From contig NC_092564.1 in assembly GCF_037975245.1 (NCBI RefSeq), forward strand, positions 3,641,984 to 3,705,983: DNA of 64,000 nt, written 5' to 3'. This stretch comes from Apostichopus japonicus. Taxonomy: Eukaryota; Echinodermata; Holothuroidea; Aspidochirotida; Stichopodidae. Below the pieces are notes generated by a model that saw only the letters and a program-made list of their open reading frames with translations, searched no databases and was not told the origin of the DNA. This document shows, piece by piece, positions 56,801 to 64,000 of this stretch (positions are counted from its first letter, which is position 1; each line of letters opens with the position of its first letter). The translations under genes and the position numbers were made by a program.

Positions 56801-58811
56801 TGATAGATTTTACGAACCACGAAAGTTTATACACTGGAAAAAATGTCTGAAACAAAATGTGGCACCCAGAGCCGTATACAGAGATACGGCTCAGGCTGTA
56901 GGTGGCACCAACGTAACATTGCTACAATACTCCCAAATAGTTAGCAGCACTTTACGTACGTAAAGTGACACTAACGATGGTGTTTTCACTTATAGAATGT
57001 ATTTATTAGTCAAGTAACTTGTTCGAAAAAGTACAGGAATGTTTTGGTTAGACTACTTACGTGTAATTTAGAGGATACACGTTAACAATTTCGCACATTG
57101 GTATTTAAATATCTAGAGCCGAATCGAGCAGGTTGAGGAATGATGGCTGTTAGGTCCCTGATAAAACACGAGGGACTTGACCAACTTGGGGATGTTATGA
57201 TGTTGTGTAGTTAAAATATATATTTTACTTTACCAATCAAATTTATATAAATATATTTGTCATATCATACTTTGCTCTTAAGTGTAATATATTATATGGG
57301 CACTGTTGAGAAGCTGCAACTGACTAACTAATATTAAATTAGGTCAATTAGATCAATTAGCTCAGTATCTTGATAGTATCCAGTGTATGTGTGGAACATT
57401 TTGGGGAGGGGAAAAGAATTTCTGAGGATAGAATATATCAATGTGTCGGGGTCTTCATGCAATTGCGGCAAACTTTTATACAAATGGTTTGGGTGTGGGT
57501 GCATGGGGCTGGTAAGGCACTGGCTTGTTTGAAAACGAGCTCTGCGCTAGAACTTGATAAAGCAGTTGTCCAATGTATTATTTGTATGGTTTGTTTAAGC
57601 TTCAAATACCCAAATATCAATCAGCTGCACATACACAGATGTAGCTATAAAAGGAGTATACTTCTTTTGTTTCCATAGGAACCTTCTTTAACCCTTGTAG
57701 TATCTCCCCCTAAGTGCTGACGACTTTACATATATGTTATAATATTCTCATTTTACATAAGACTATATTTCACTTAAATATGGTACTCTTAAATTTCAGA
57801 ATTAGTCTTGTTTCTGACATTTCTCAGAATTATATAAATGATGCCATTTCAGATGTGTGGCAGGGAAAGGGTTCCTCCCCACTAGTGGACCCCATCAAGA
57901 TATTGACCACTTGGCCACCTGAACCCTTGGTGTATACAGGACACCCTCCTTGACCTTTCCCTCCTCCTCCTCCTCCTCCTCCTCCTCCTCCTCCTCCTCC
58001 TCCTCCTCCTCCTCCTCCTCCTCCTCCTCCTCCTCCTCCTGTCAAGGCCACATCAACAATAATTTTCCTCAGTCCCTAATGAACTTCTCAGGTTATACCC
58101 AGTGACATTAGATTTAGCATTGAGTTTTTGTCTCATGTGACAGTCAGTTTAATGATATTTAGATAACATGTTGTATAAGGAATGCACAGCTAATTTCTCT
58201 AGGCAACCAATCTATCATGTATCGTACCAATTGTAAATATATACTAACCGATTTGCCTCGGACTCGCCAGGAACGTTACTAACAGTTGGGCAAAATTATA
58301 CTGTTTGTAACCACAGATCACACGAATCGTTGTTTCCTGTAATACAAACGTACATGTTATTTCAACACTGTGAGTCGTGTTCTTATTTTCTAATCATATC
58401 ACATATAAATAGATCTTTTAACAGTCATAAATTGCGATCGAAAGAGGCACCTTAATAATTAACAAACACAAATTGTAAAGAAATTACTTGGTGCTGCATT
58501 GACGTGAAGCCTCTCCATTTTGTTCTACGGACAAATAAACAACAACACCAAAGCAACAACAATTGAGAAGCAACTGTTGTAGCGTTTGTACCACGAACAA
58601 TGCTTATAAACAAAGTTAAGGCGAATTATAACATGAGACAGATGATGCTAAAGTTTCTACAAAAAATGTGGAGAAAAAAAGTTTGTTGTGTGTTATCACA
58701 TATTTTTCACATTTTTCCTCCTTATTCTTTTACCTACAGAAACTTATGTCTCAACAATATAAAAAGTCTTCCTGCCACATTATTTTCGAATCTAATCCAG
58801 ATGGAATATTT
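46736..58811 (+). CDS. Secreted or membrane leucine-rich repeat receptor-type protein (5' nine exons)
   Basis: Exons: 46736-46829 (ATG and signal peptide MTFLTVVMVSGICVICAS), 47451-47571 (LRRNT cap, cysteines in ACGPTGVCDCSF and VYCREI), then seven LRR exons of exactly 72 nt: 48573-48644, 49472-49543, 51989-52060, 52937-53008, 53554-53625, 55779-55850 and 58740-58811. The first junction is phase 1; all later ones are phase 2, and every join keeps frame. Each LRR exon encodes one 24-residue repeat such as NLNENQIQEIPNLAFYNLT or RLEDNQLQSLSSNIFENLT. No C-terminal cap, transmembrane segment or stop is in the window, so the gene continues to the right, past or through the LINE. One-repeat-per-72-nt phase-2 exon structure with an N-terminal cap is typical of glycoprotein-hormone/LGR/RXFP-type receptors, but other LRR surface proteins share it. 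The LGR assignment is inference. Introns carry several transposons and microsatellites. Confidence 0.8.
47942..47968. repeat. TA microsatellite
   Basis: Short pure TA tract in LRR-gene intron 2. Confidence 0.9.
48965..49102. repeat. ATT/ATC trinucleotide microsatellite
   Basis: Mixed TTA, TCA and TTG trinucleotides in LRR-gene intron 3. They create open frames of repeated I, N or D on both strands that are not genes. Confidence 0.9.
49972..51040 (+). pseudogene. hAT transposase remnant, split by a nested element and a frameshift
   Basis: The frame from 49972 reads RQRQLPARLCDSVVIERLMA and later NVFYAIVDTITAEM, typical of the hAT core of the ZMYM6/TTF-type group, then runs into the nested element at 50167. 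After it, at 50539, the frame resumes with NKRFSTENCQIMRGI and soon ends. A further shift leads to 50624-51040, which carries the C-terminal dimerisation signature SAGCERSFSTLKLVKTYLRN. Target-site duplication around the nested element accounts for the first break. The N-terminal zinc finger is not visible, so the element is also 5'-shortened. It is a transposon remnant, not a host gene. Confidence 0.85.
50167..50530. mobile_element. hAT-type MITE nested in the transposase
   Basis: Starts CAGTGGCGTAGGAAGG and ends TTCCTACGCCCTTG, flanked by a perfect 8-bp duplication CGGAAATG (50159-50166 and 50531-50538). It is 364 bp, with G runs after the left end and C runs before the right end. It contains two copies of (C/T)AGATGCAATTTGGTGC (near 50289 and 50376), a motif also seen near 53841 and, diverged, near 35676. 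Confidence 0.92.
53745..53821. repeat. TA microsatellite
   Basis: Interrupted TA tract in the intron after the fifth LRR exon. It creates a tyrosine/isoleucine open frame that is not a gene. Confidence 0.9.
54048..54548. mobile_element. Short inverted-terminal element in an LRR-gene intron
   Basis: The left end CATAGCTCCCAACT and the right end AGTTGGGAGCTCTG are inverted repeats with one mismatch, flanked by CATTTA on both sides (54042-54047 and 54549-54554). The duplication is six bases or a decayed eight. The interior includes TGCGGGTCTAATTCCCGCGAA near the right end and a GCCTACATGTAAAATGGTG motif that reappears inverted inside the next element, at about 55552-55578. Confidence 0.6.
55129..55680. 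mobile_element. hAT-type MITE in an LRR-gene intron
   Basis: The left end CAGTGGCGGCGCCAAGG and the right end CCTGGCGCCGCCACTG are inverted repeats flanked by a perfect 8-bp duplication GTCGTCCT (55121-55128 and 55681-55688). It is 552 bp with the G-run/C-run subterminal pattern of this group and no coding capacity. It ends 98 bp before the sixth LRR exon. Confidence 0.93.
56494..56810. repeat. Tandem duplication, period about 185 bp
   Basis: The first unit (about 56494-56625) and the second (about 56680-56810) share TCTTTCACAGTC/TCTCTCATAGTC, a GAGTGGTA/GAGTGATA step, TATGAAGCATCAACTGATAA and TACTCTCGATGTATC with moderate divergence. Non-coding, in the long intron before LRR exon 7. Confidence 0.7.
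57959..58040. repeat. CTC trinucleotide microsatellite
   Basis: About 27 uninterrupted CCT/CTC units. The poly-glycine open frame on the minus strand is an artefact. Confidence 0.95.
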
Positions 58812-59128
58812 GTAAGTATACATTCAAAATGAAACTAATTACATTTACGAAAACCCGCCAAGTCACCATTGTCGTTTTCGCTAATATTTGCGACATTCCC
58901 TCAATAACAGCATCAAATCAACCATCGGCATTAACGTCCAAAGACACAACGTTACCGTTACTGCTACTAACAGCACTGCTGCAAGTACTGATACGTCGAA
59001 GATCACCAGGGATCACCAATGAACTAACATTTTAGCATGGCCTTTCACGGTGCTTTCGTAAACTGATCTAACATTCCAAACTATGTCCATGACTTGAGGA
59101 GGGCTAAATTGTGCTATGACATCATTCC

Positions 59129-59582
59129 TATGGAGGGCCATCAGTCTCAAATCGTAGGGAATCGACTTATACCGATTTAAATCGACATATACCAATTTCC
59201 TTCGAAATATACCAGTTTCCAGCAGCTTAAATTGACTTCTACCAATTTAAATCGACATATACTAGTTTAATTCTACATGTCATCGATTTAAATCGACATA
59301 TACCAGTTTAATTCGACATATCATCGATTTAAATCGATGATAAGTAAGATAAATCGGTATATGTCAATTTAAATAAAAATAAAAACAGTTTAAATCGATC
59401 ATATGTCGAATTAAATCGGTCTATGTCAATTTAATCGACATCTACCAGTTTAAATCGATGATATGTCGATCTAAATCGGTATAAGTCAATTTAAGCTGCT
59501 GGAAACGTAGTATAAGTTGAAGGAAGTTGGTATATGTCGATTTAAATCGGTATAAGTCGATTTGAGACGATGGCCCGCCATA
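59129..59582. mobile_element. 454-bp foldback element made of about 20-bp ATCGACATATACCAGTTTAA-type units
   Basis: The two halves are imperfect inverted repeats of more than 200 bp. The outer ends are TATGGAGGGCCATC and GATGGCCCGCCATA, followed inward by GTCTCAAATCG, ACTTATACCGATTTAAATCG and CAGCAGCTTAAATTGACTT in matching order. The arms consist of short degenerate units containing the palindrome TCGATTTAAATCGA. A direct repeat CATTCC flanks it (59123-59128 and 59583-59588), consistent with a 6-bp target duplication. No coding capacity. I do not know its superfamily. Confidence 0.85.
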
Positions 59583-59757
59583 CATTCCATGCATATATAA
59601 TAGGTAAAGGAATGCCGGACAAGTGGAAAAACAAAGATTATACATACATTGCAATGATTCTTCAAAATTCTAGTAGGTGTAACATTTAGAGACAACGTTC
59701 TTGACATTTCGACAAGAGTGCATGAAGTTAAAAGGCCTATGTCAAGATATGAAATTG

Positions 59758-59759
59758 TT

Positions 59760-59830
<71 letters not shown>
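59758..59830. repeat. TA microsatellite
   Basis: Pure TA tract just upstream of the LINE. Confidence 0.9.
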
Positions 59831-59834
<4 letters not shown>

Positions 59835-60484
59835 CATAGAAATTGATTAGGAGAGAATGACGTCATGCGACATATACTGAAGCCACTCATAAAGTGGTGG
59901 CGCTTTCTGTGTACGGCAAGAAGGAACCGGCGCGTAATACAAACACTACGTGTTTGACTAAAGTGATAACATTGACATAAATTACTCGAAATGGTGATAT
60001 CGCGTGCCACATTTGGGTGCAAAATCATCGAAAATGTCGCAGTGGACTGTAGTTTCACTTTGTAATTCTTAGGAAGCGATAGTAGAAGCAATTACATAGG
60101 AATCTTAAATAATTTACTAGTGCTTATAATCTGTTGTATTGTTATTCACGGTACTCGGGATATAGTAAGCCTAGACCTCCTTATCAATTTCTATGAAATA
60201 TATATATATGTGTGTGTGTATTGTGAACATCGTTATTTGATCTACTCCGAAACGGCTGTGTTATTTCATTTAAATTACGTATTGGAGTTTATATTTCACG
60301 GATGTTGGACTTTATTATATTTATATGCCACTTGTGAGTATTCTTTGAACCAATTTGACATTGTTTTCGCCCACTTTACGGCGACTTGAAACCCTTTTGC
60401 CTCTGGGCTGTCAAGCCTAAGTTGTCTTGGATACTTACATCAGTTCTGCGAAACTTTTTTCTGTGTGTGGTGCACACGTTAACT

Positions 60485-61681
60485 ATGTCTACCTCCATTG
60501 CCGAGTGCACAGTGTGCAACTGCATGCAGGCAAACCTATTGTGTTGTTTTCTTTGCCAATCATCAGTGCATGCATTTGATTGTGGAGACAAGAAGAAGCT
60601 ATGCACATCATCATTGTATAATATGCTGGACAATGCATCTAAACTCTACCCAAATTTTTTCTACATCTGTAACTCTTGTAAATCAAACAAAGAGGTTAGT
60701 GTCAACTCCCCTGATCAATCGCGAATATGCGATATAGAAAAGAAAGTCGATCGCCTGGAGCTCAACCTGAATGAAATTAAGAATCTCATCGAATCTAAAG
60801 GCCAATCTCAGCAATCAGCTGAACAAGCCAAAGGATCTATTCATGCTAGCGTTCCGACTGCCCCTGTCATTGGCGAGTGTTGGTCAAATGAGGAGAAAAT
60901 GGTCGAAATAAGGAAGGCTCGTGTAAGCAAATCCGCACTGGTTATTCCAAAATCTCCTATTGACACCACCACACTTGAGAAAACTATTGTTGACAGCAAT
61001 GTCCAAATTAGCAAATCTTTCAAAAACAAATCAGGCGAAACCATTATTGTGTGTGACTCAGCTTCATCACGTGACAAACTATCTACTGCCATCACTAACA
61101 ACCTGCCCAAAATTGGAACAATTAAAAAAGCTGGTACCATGCTGCCAACGATTGCAGTTGTCGGGTTTTCTGCGTCCTTTGCTGATGACCCTTTGCCTGT
61201 TCTACTTCAACAAAATCGTTGGTTGGAAGAATATTTTGAAATCAATACTCTTGGAGATCATATTACTCATCTTGTTTCAAAGCCGTTGAGAAATGATGAA
61301 ACCGTCTTTCAAGCCATATTCAATGTGTCCCCATCACTTCGTGACTTCATGAAAAAACATGGTGATCGTATCATCTTGGGTATGAACTCCTGCAAAATTT
61401 ATGATAGATTCCATGTCAAGCGATGTAGCATATGTCAACTGTTTGGGCACTATCATAAAGAATGCTCTAACAAAACCACCCCTTCTTGTGCCATCTGTGC
61501 AAATGACCACGAAACCAGGCTATGCAAAATCTCCTTTGACGAGACAGATAAACATTCTTGCATTAGTTGCAAACGTGGCAACTCTGGAACTCGCGCAAAT
61601 CACATGGCATCATCTATAACCTGTCCTCAGTACGTCGATGCGCAGAACAAAGTTAAACGACTGATTGCTCGTTTAAACTAG
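60485..61681 (+). CDS. LINE ORF1 nucleic-acid-binding protein
   Basis: About 398 residues from the ATG at 60485, the first ATG in the frame. The N-terminus has a PHD-like cysteine/histidine cluster (CTVCNCMQ, CCFLCQSSVHAFDC, YICNSCK). A likely coiled coil follows (IEKKVDRLELNLNEIKNLIE, about residues 80-100), then a central domain of the type that binds RNA in such ORF1 proteins. The C-terminal third has zinc knuckles: CSICQLFGHYHKEC (CX2CX4HX4C) and two less regular cysteine/histidine clusters. In this group ORF1p coats the element RNA and assists reverse transcription. The frame is open throughout. The ORF2 frame is already open across the ORF1 stop, so the two overlap or are closely coupled. 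Confidence 0.88.
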   Translation: MSTSIAECTVCNCMQANLLCCFLCQSSVHAFDCGDKKKLCTSSLYNMLDNASKLYPNFFYICNSCKSNKEVSVNSPDQSRICDIEKKVDRLELNLNEIKNLIESKGQSQQSAEQAKGSIHASVPTAPVIGECWSNEEKMVEIRKARVSKSALVIPKSPIDTTTLEKTIVDSNVQISKSFKNKSGETIIVCDSASSRDKLSTAITNNLPKIGTIKKAGTMLPTIAVVGFSASFADDPLPVLLQQNRWLEEYFEINTLGDHITHLVSKPLRNDETVFQAIFNVSPSLRDFMKKHGDRIILGMNSCKIYDRFHVKRCSICQLFGHYHKECSNKTTPSCAICANDHETRLCKISFDETDKHSCISCKRGNSGTRANHMASSITCPQYVDAQNKVKRLIARLN

Positions 61682-61740
61682 ACATTAGTTTCCAGGACGG
61701 CAATACTAAGACTTGTCGGCAATCACAAAGGAAATTTATA

Positions 61741-62826
61741 TTGGAGACTGCTAATGTTCGCTCAGCTCGAAATAAAACTTCTTTAATCGTTGATCATATA
61801 ATTCATTCTGGCACTGACTTATGCTGTTTAACTGAAACTTGGCTTAAGTCAAGTGATACTGTTTCCGAAGCTGCCTTAGCGCCTGAGGGTTATTATTACC
61901 TTGGAGTTCCTCGACAGCAGGATAGAATTGGTGGTGGGACTAGTTTAATTGTTCGAGCCTCAATTAAGACCAACCTCTTGCATTCTGATGAAAAGTCGTC
62001 TTTTGAATATTCTGAATGGCTGGTTGCTATTGACAATCTCAGAGTTCGTTTAATAATAATCTACCGTCCTCCATATTCCGAAGCCCATCCGGTCACCATT
62101 TCAACTTTTTTCCGAGAATTCAGTGACCTCCTTGAAAACTGTGTGCTTTGTCCTGAAAAACTTATTCTTACTGGCGACTTTAATATTCATGTGGATAATC
62201 ACACTAGTACTGATGCGACTAAATTTACTGATATTATGAATACGTTTAGTCTCCAGCAACATGTCTCCATTCCAACTCACGACTCCGGACACACGCTTGA
62301 TTTAATCATCACACGATCCACTAACGATATCGTGTTATCATCTCCACAAGCTGCTTTAAAAGTGTCTGATCATTGGTCAAGTAGATGTTATCTTGACCTT
62401 CCTATTACCAAACATTCAACCAAAGAAATTAAATACCGGAAATATCGAAGTATTCATATTGATCAATTTTGTACAGATATTTTGCAATCCTCATTATGCA
62501 CAACTGAATGGCTTGATTTAGAGAGTTTAATTGAATGCTATGATCGTACTTTAACATCTGTCCTTGATATCCACGCACCAGTTCTGATCAGAGTAATTAC
62601 CGTTAGGCCAACAGTACCTTGGTTCTCCGATCATTTGAAAATTTTACGTTCCGCTTGTCGAAAGGCTGAGAGAGCTTTCCGCAAATCTGGTCTTGAAACT
62701 CACAGACGGGTCCATCGCTCTTTGCGGAATGAGAATTCATTCCATCTGGACTATGCTAAAAAGTCCTTTATACATCAACCATCCGGGACTGTGAAGGCGA
62801 CACCAGGAAACTGTTCACTGTTGTAA
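61741..62826 (+). pseudogene. LINE ORF2, endonuclease part (frameshifted)
   Basis: Encodes an APE-type endonuclease that nicks target DNA to prime reverse transcription. Visible family motifs in order: NVRSARNK, CLTETWL (catalytic E), DRIGGGTSLIV, IYRPPY, LILTGDFNIHV (catalytic D/N), SGHTLDLIITR and VSDHWS (catalytic D-H). No ATG precedes the domain in frame closely, and the open frame extends upstream past the ORF1 stop. The true start is uncertain and may depend on reinitiation. A one-base deletion near 62766, compared with the duplicate at about 63241, shifts the frame, and the reading ends at 62826. Confidence 0.85.
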
Positions 62827-63484
62827 AGTCATTGTGTAATAAAAAGCAAGTTGTTACTTATCCGCCACACCAGAATACTGTGGAACTTGTTAATGACTTC
62901 GGACAATTTTTTATATCTAAAATTGATAAAATTAATGCAAACATTGATTCCATTGCTACTGGTCCTTTTGAACCTTATGTTCAACAGCATTTCCAATCGA
63001 AGTTGACTGTGCTATGATCGTACTTTAACATCTGTCCTTGATATCCACGCACCAGTTCTGATCAGAGTAATTACCGTTAGGCCAACAGTACCTTGGTTCT
63101 CCGATCATTTGAAAATTTTACGTTCCGCTTGTCGAAAGGCTGAGAGAGTTTTCAGCAAATCTGGTCTTGAAACTCACAGACGGGTCCATCGCTCTTTGCG
63201 GAATGAGAATTCATTCCATCTGGACTATGCTAAAAAGTCCTTTTATACATCAACCATCCGGGACTGTGAAGGCGACACCAGGAAACTGTTCACTGTTGTA
63301 AAGTCATTGTGTAATAAAAAGCAAGTTGTTACTTATCCGCCACACCAGAATACTGTGGAACTTGTTAATGACTTCGGACAATTTTTTATATCTAAAATTG
63401 ATAAAATTAATGCAAACATTGATTCCATTGCTACTGGTCCTTTTGAACCTTATGTTCAACAGCATTTCCAATCGAAGTTGACTG
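62536..63484 (+). repeat. Head-to-tail duplication of a 475-bp ORF2 segment
   Basis: 62536-63009 (474 bp) and 63010-63484 (475 bp) are almost identical. They differ by a CTTTAT/CTTTTAT indel and a few substitutions (GCTTTCCGC/GTTTTCAGC). The junction lies at GACTG|TGCTATG. The segment is the linker between endonuclease and reverse transcriptase. Near-identity means the duplication is recent relative to the age of the copy, or is an assembly artefact. Confidence 0.92.
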
Positions 63485-64000
63485 GGTTCAAGCCACTTTC
63501 TAACGATGAAGTTAGCACAATTATCAAATCCTCCAATACGGCTACCTGCAATCTTGACCCAATACCCACTTGGTTACTTAGAAAGTGTCTTGACCCCCTT
63601 TTGCCTGTATTGACTACCATGATAAATCTTTCACTTAAAAATGGTAATGTTCCTGACAAATGGAAGATTGCTACCGTTACTCCATTGTTAAAGAAAGCAG
63701 GTTTGGACCCTATCTATTCTAATTATAGACCAATAAGTAATTTGAGTTATGTTTCTAAGTTAGTTGAACGTGCTGTAGTTAATGAGATTGTCTCACATTG
63801 TTCATCACATGCTCCTTTTCCTGATTGCCAATCTGCGTACAGGCAAAATCACTCTACAGAAACTGCACTTATGAAAATACATAGTGATATATTGATGAAT
63901 ATGGACCAACAACAATGCACTCTTTTAATCCTGTTGGATTTGAGTGCAGCGTTCGATACTGTTAACCATGATATTCTTATAAACACATTGCGTACCCAAT
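63010..64000 (+). pseudogene. LINE ORF2, reverse transcriptase part (incomplete at window edge)
   Basis: After the second copy of the duplicated linker, the frame is open to the end of the window. Reverse-transcriptase blocks recognised: FKPLSNDEVSTII with LDPIPTWLLRKCLDP, NLSLKNGNVPDKWKIATVTP, SNYRPISNLSYVSKLVERAV, FPDCQSAYRQNHSTETALMK, and the first catalytic block LLILLDLSAAFDTVNHDIL with its aspartates. The YxDD block lies beyond the window. The motif wording is typical of the L2/CR1 group. It is in the same absolute frame as the endonuclease part but is separated from it by the shifted region. Confidence 0.85.

Larger units (their letters stand above)
59880..64000 (+). mobile_element. 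CR1/L2-like non-LTR retrotransposon (LINE), 3' end beyond window
   Basis: ORF1 (60485-61681), ORF2 endonuclease (about 61741-62770) and ORF2 reverse transcriptase (63485 to the window end) lie in order on the plus strand. An ORF1 with cysteine-rich N-terminus and zinc knuckles plus an APE-type endonuclease and a LDLSAAFDTVNH reverse-transcriptase motif places it in the CR1/L2/Rex1 group. The 5' limit is uncertain; the 5' UTR probably starts after the TA tract. ORF2 is broken by a frameshift and a tandem duplication (62536-63484), so this copy is not competent as it stands. If the LRR gene continues, the LINE lies in its next intron or after its end. Confidence 0.9.

Noticed and set aside
57830-58051. 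Poly-glycine protein on the minus strand
   Set aside because: It is the reading of the CTC trinucleotide repeat and lacks any other domain.

Overview
This is an AT-rich, intron-rich, repeat-dense animal nuclear window. It has GT-AG introns, one-repeat-per-exon leucine-rich repeat (LRR) coding, many hAT-type DNA transposons, a CR1/L2-like LINE, long TA microsatellites and tandem Pol III tRNA genes. A gustatory-receptor-like (GRL) seven-helix gene, an LRR receptor-type gene and a possible neurotrophin/Spätzle-like growth factor suggest a marine deuterostome invertebrate. An echinoderm, perhaps a sea cucumber, is my best guess; that assignment is inference.

Layout. 0-1 kb: 35-bp tandem repeats, then the last two exons of a membrane-protein gene that enters from the left. 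2.6-4.1 kb: a hAT-type element with an 8-bp target duplication. 8.3-8.9 kb: a TTGTC-rich satellite. 10.8-17.2 kb: a complete three-exon GRL gene (about 462 residues), whose first intron holds a 3.6-kb hAT element and whose second holds a 175-bp palindrome. 17.5-31 kb: mostly repeats and unique non-coding DNA, with an LRR exon remnant on the minus strand, a likely solo LTR and fragments of a dispersed repeat. 31.7-32.4 kb: two minus-strand exons of a secreted precursor with a furin-type site. 35.6-38.3 kb: a second hAT-family copy and a mosaic repeat. 38.9-40.7 kb: six identical tRNA-His(GTG) genes, one per unit of a 290-365-bp tandem array. 42.4-43.3 kb: a decayed paralogue of the left-edge membrane gene. 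46.7 kb to at least 58.8 kb: a plus-strand LRR gene with signal-peptide exon, LRRNT exon and seven exactly 72-nt LRR exons. Its introns hold a hAT element with a second element nested in its transposase, two further short elements and microsatellites. 59.1-59.6 kb: a 454-bp foldback element. 60-64 kb: a LINE with ORF1, endonuclease and the start of the reverse transcriptase, damaged by an internal tandem duplication.

Host coding content is modest: one complete gene, one long partial gene, three gene fragments, one decayed paralogue and six tRNA genes. Exon calls rest on matching splice phases as well as translation. Transposon boundaries rest on terminal inverted repeats with flanking duplications read directly from the sequence. 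Family names come from motif recognition, without database searches.
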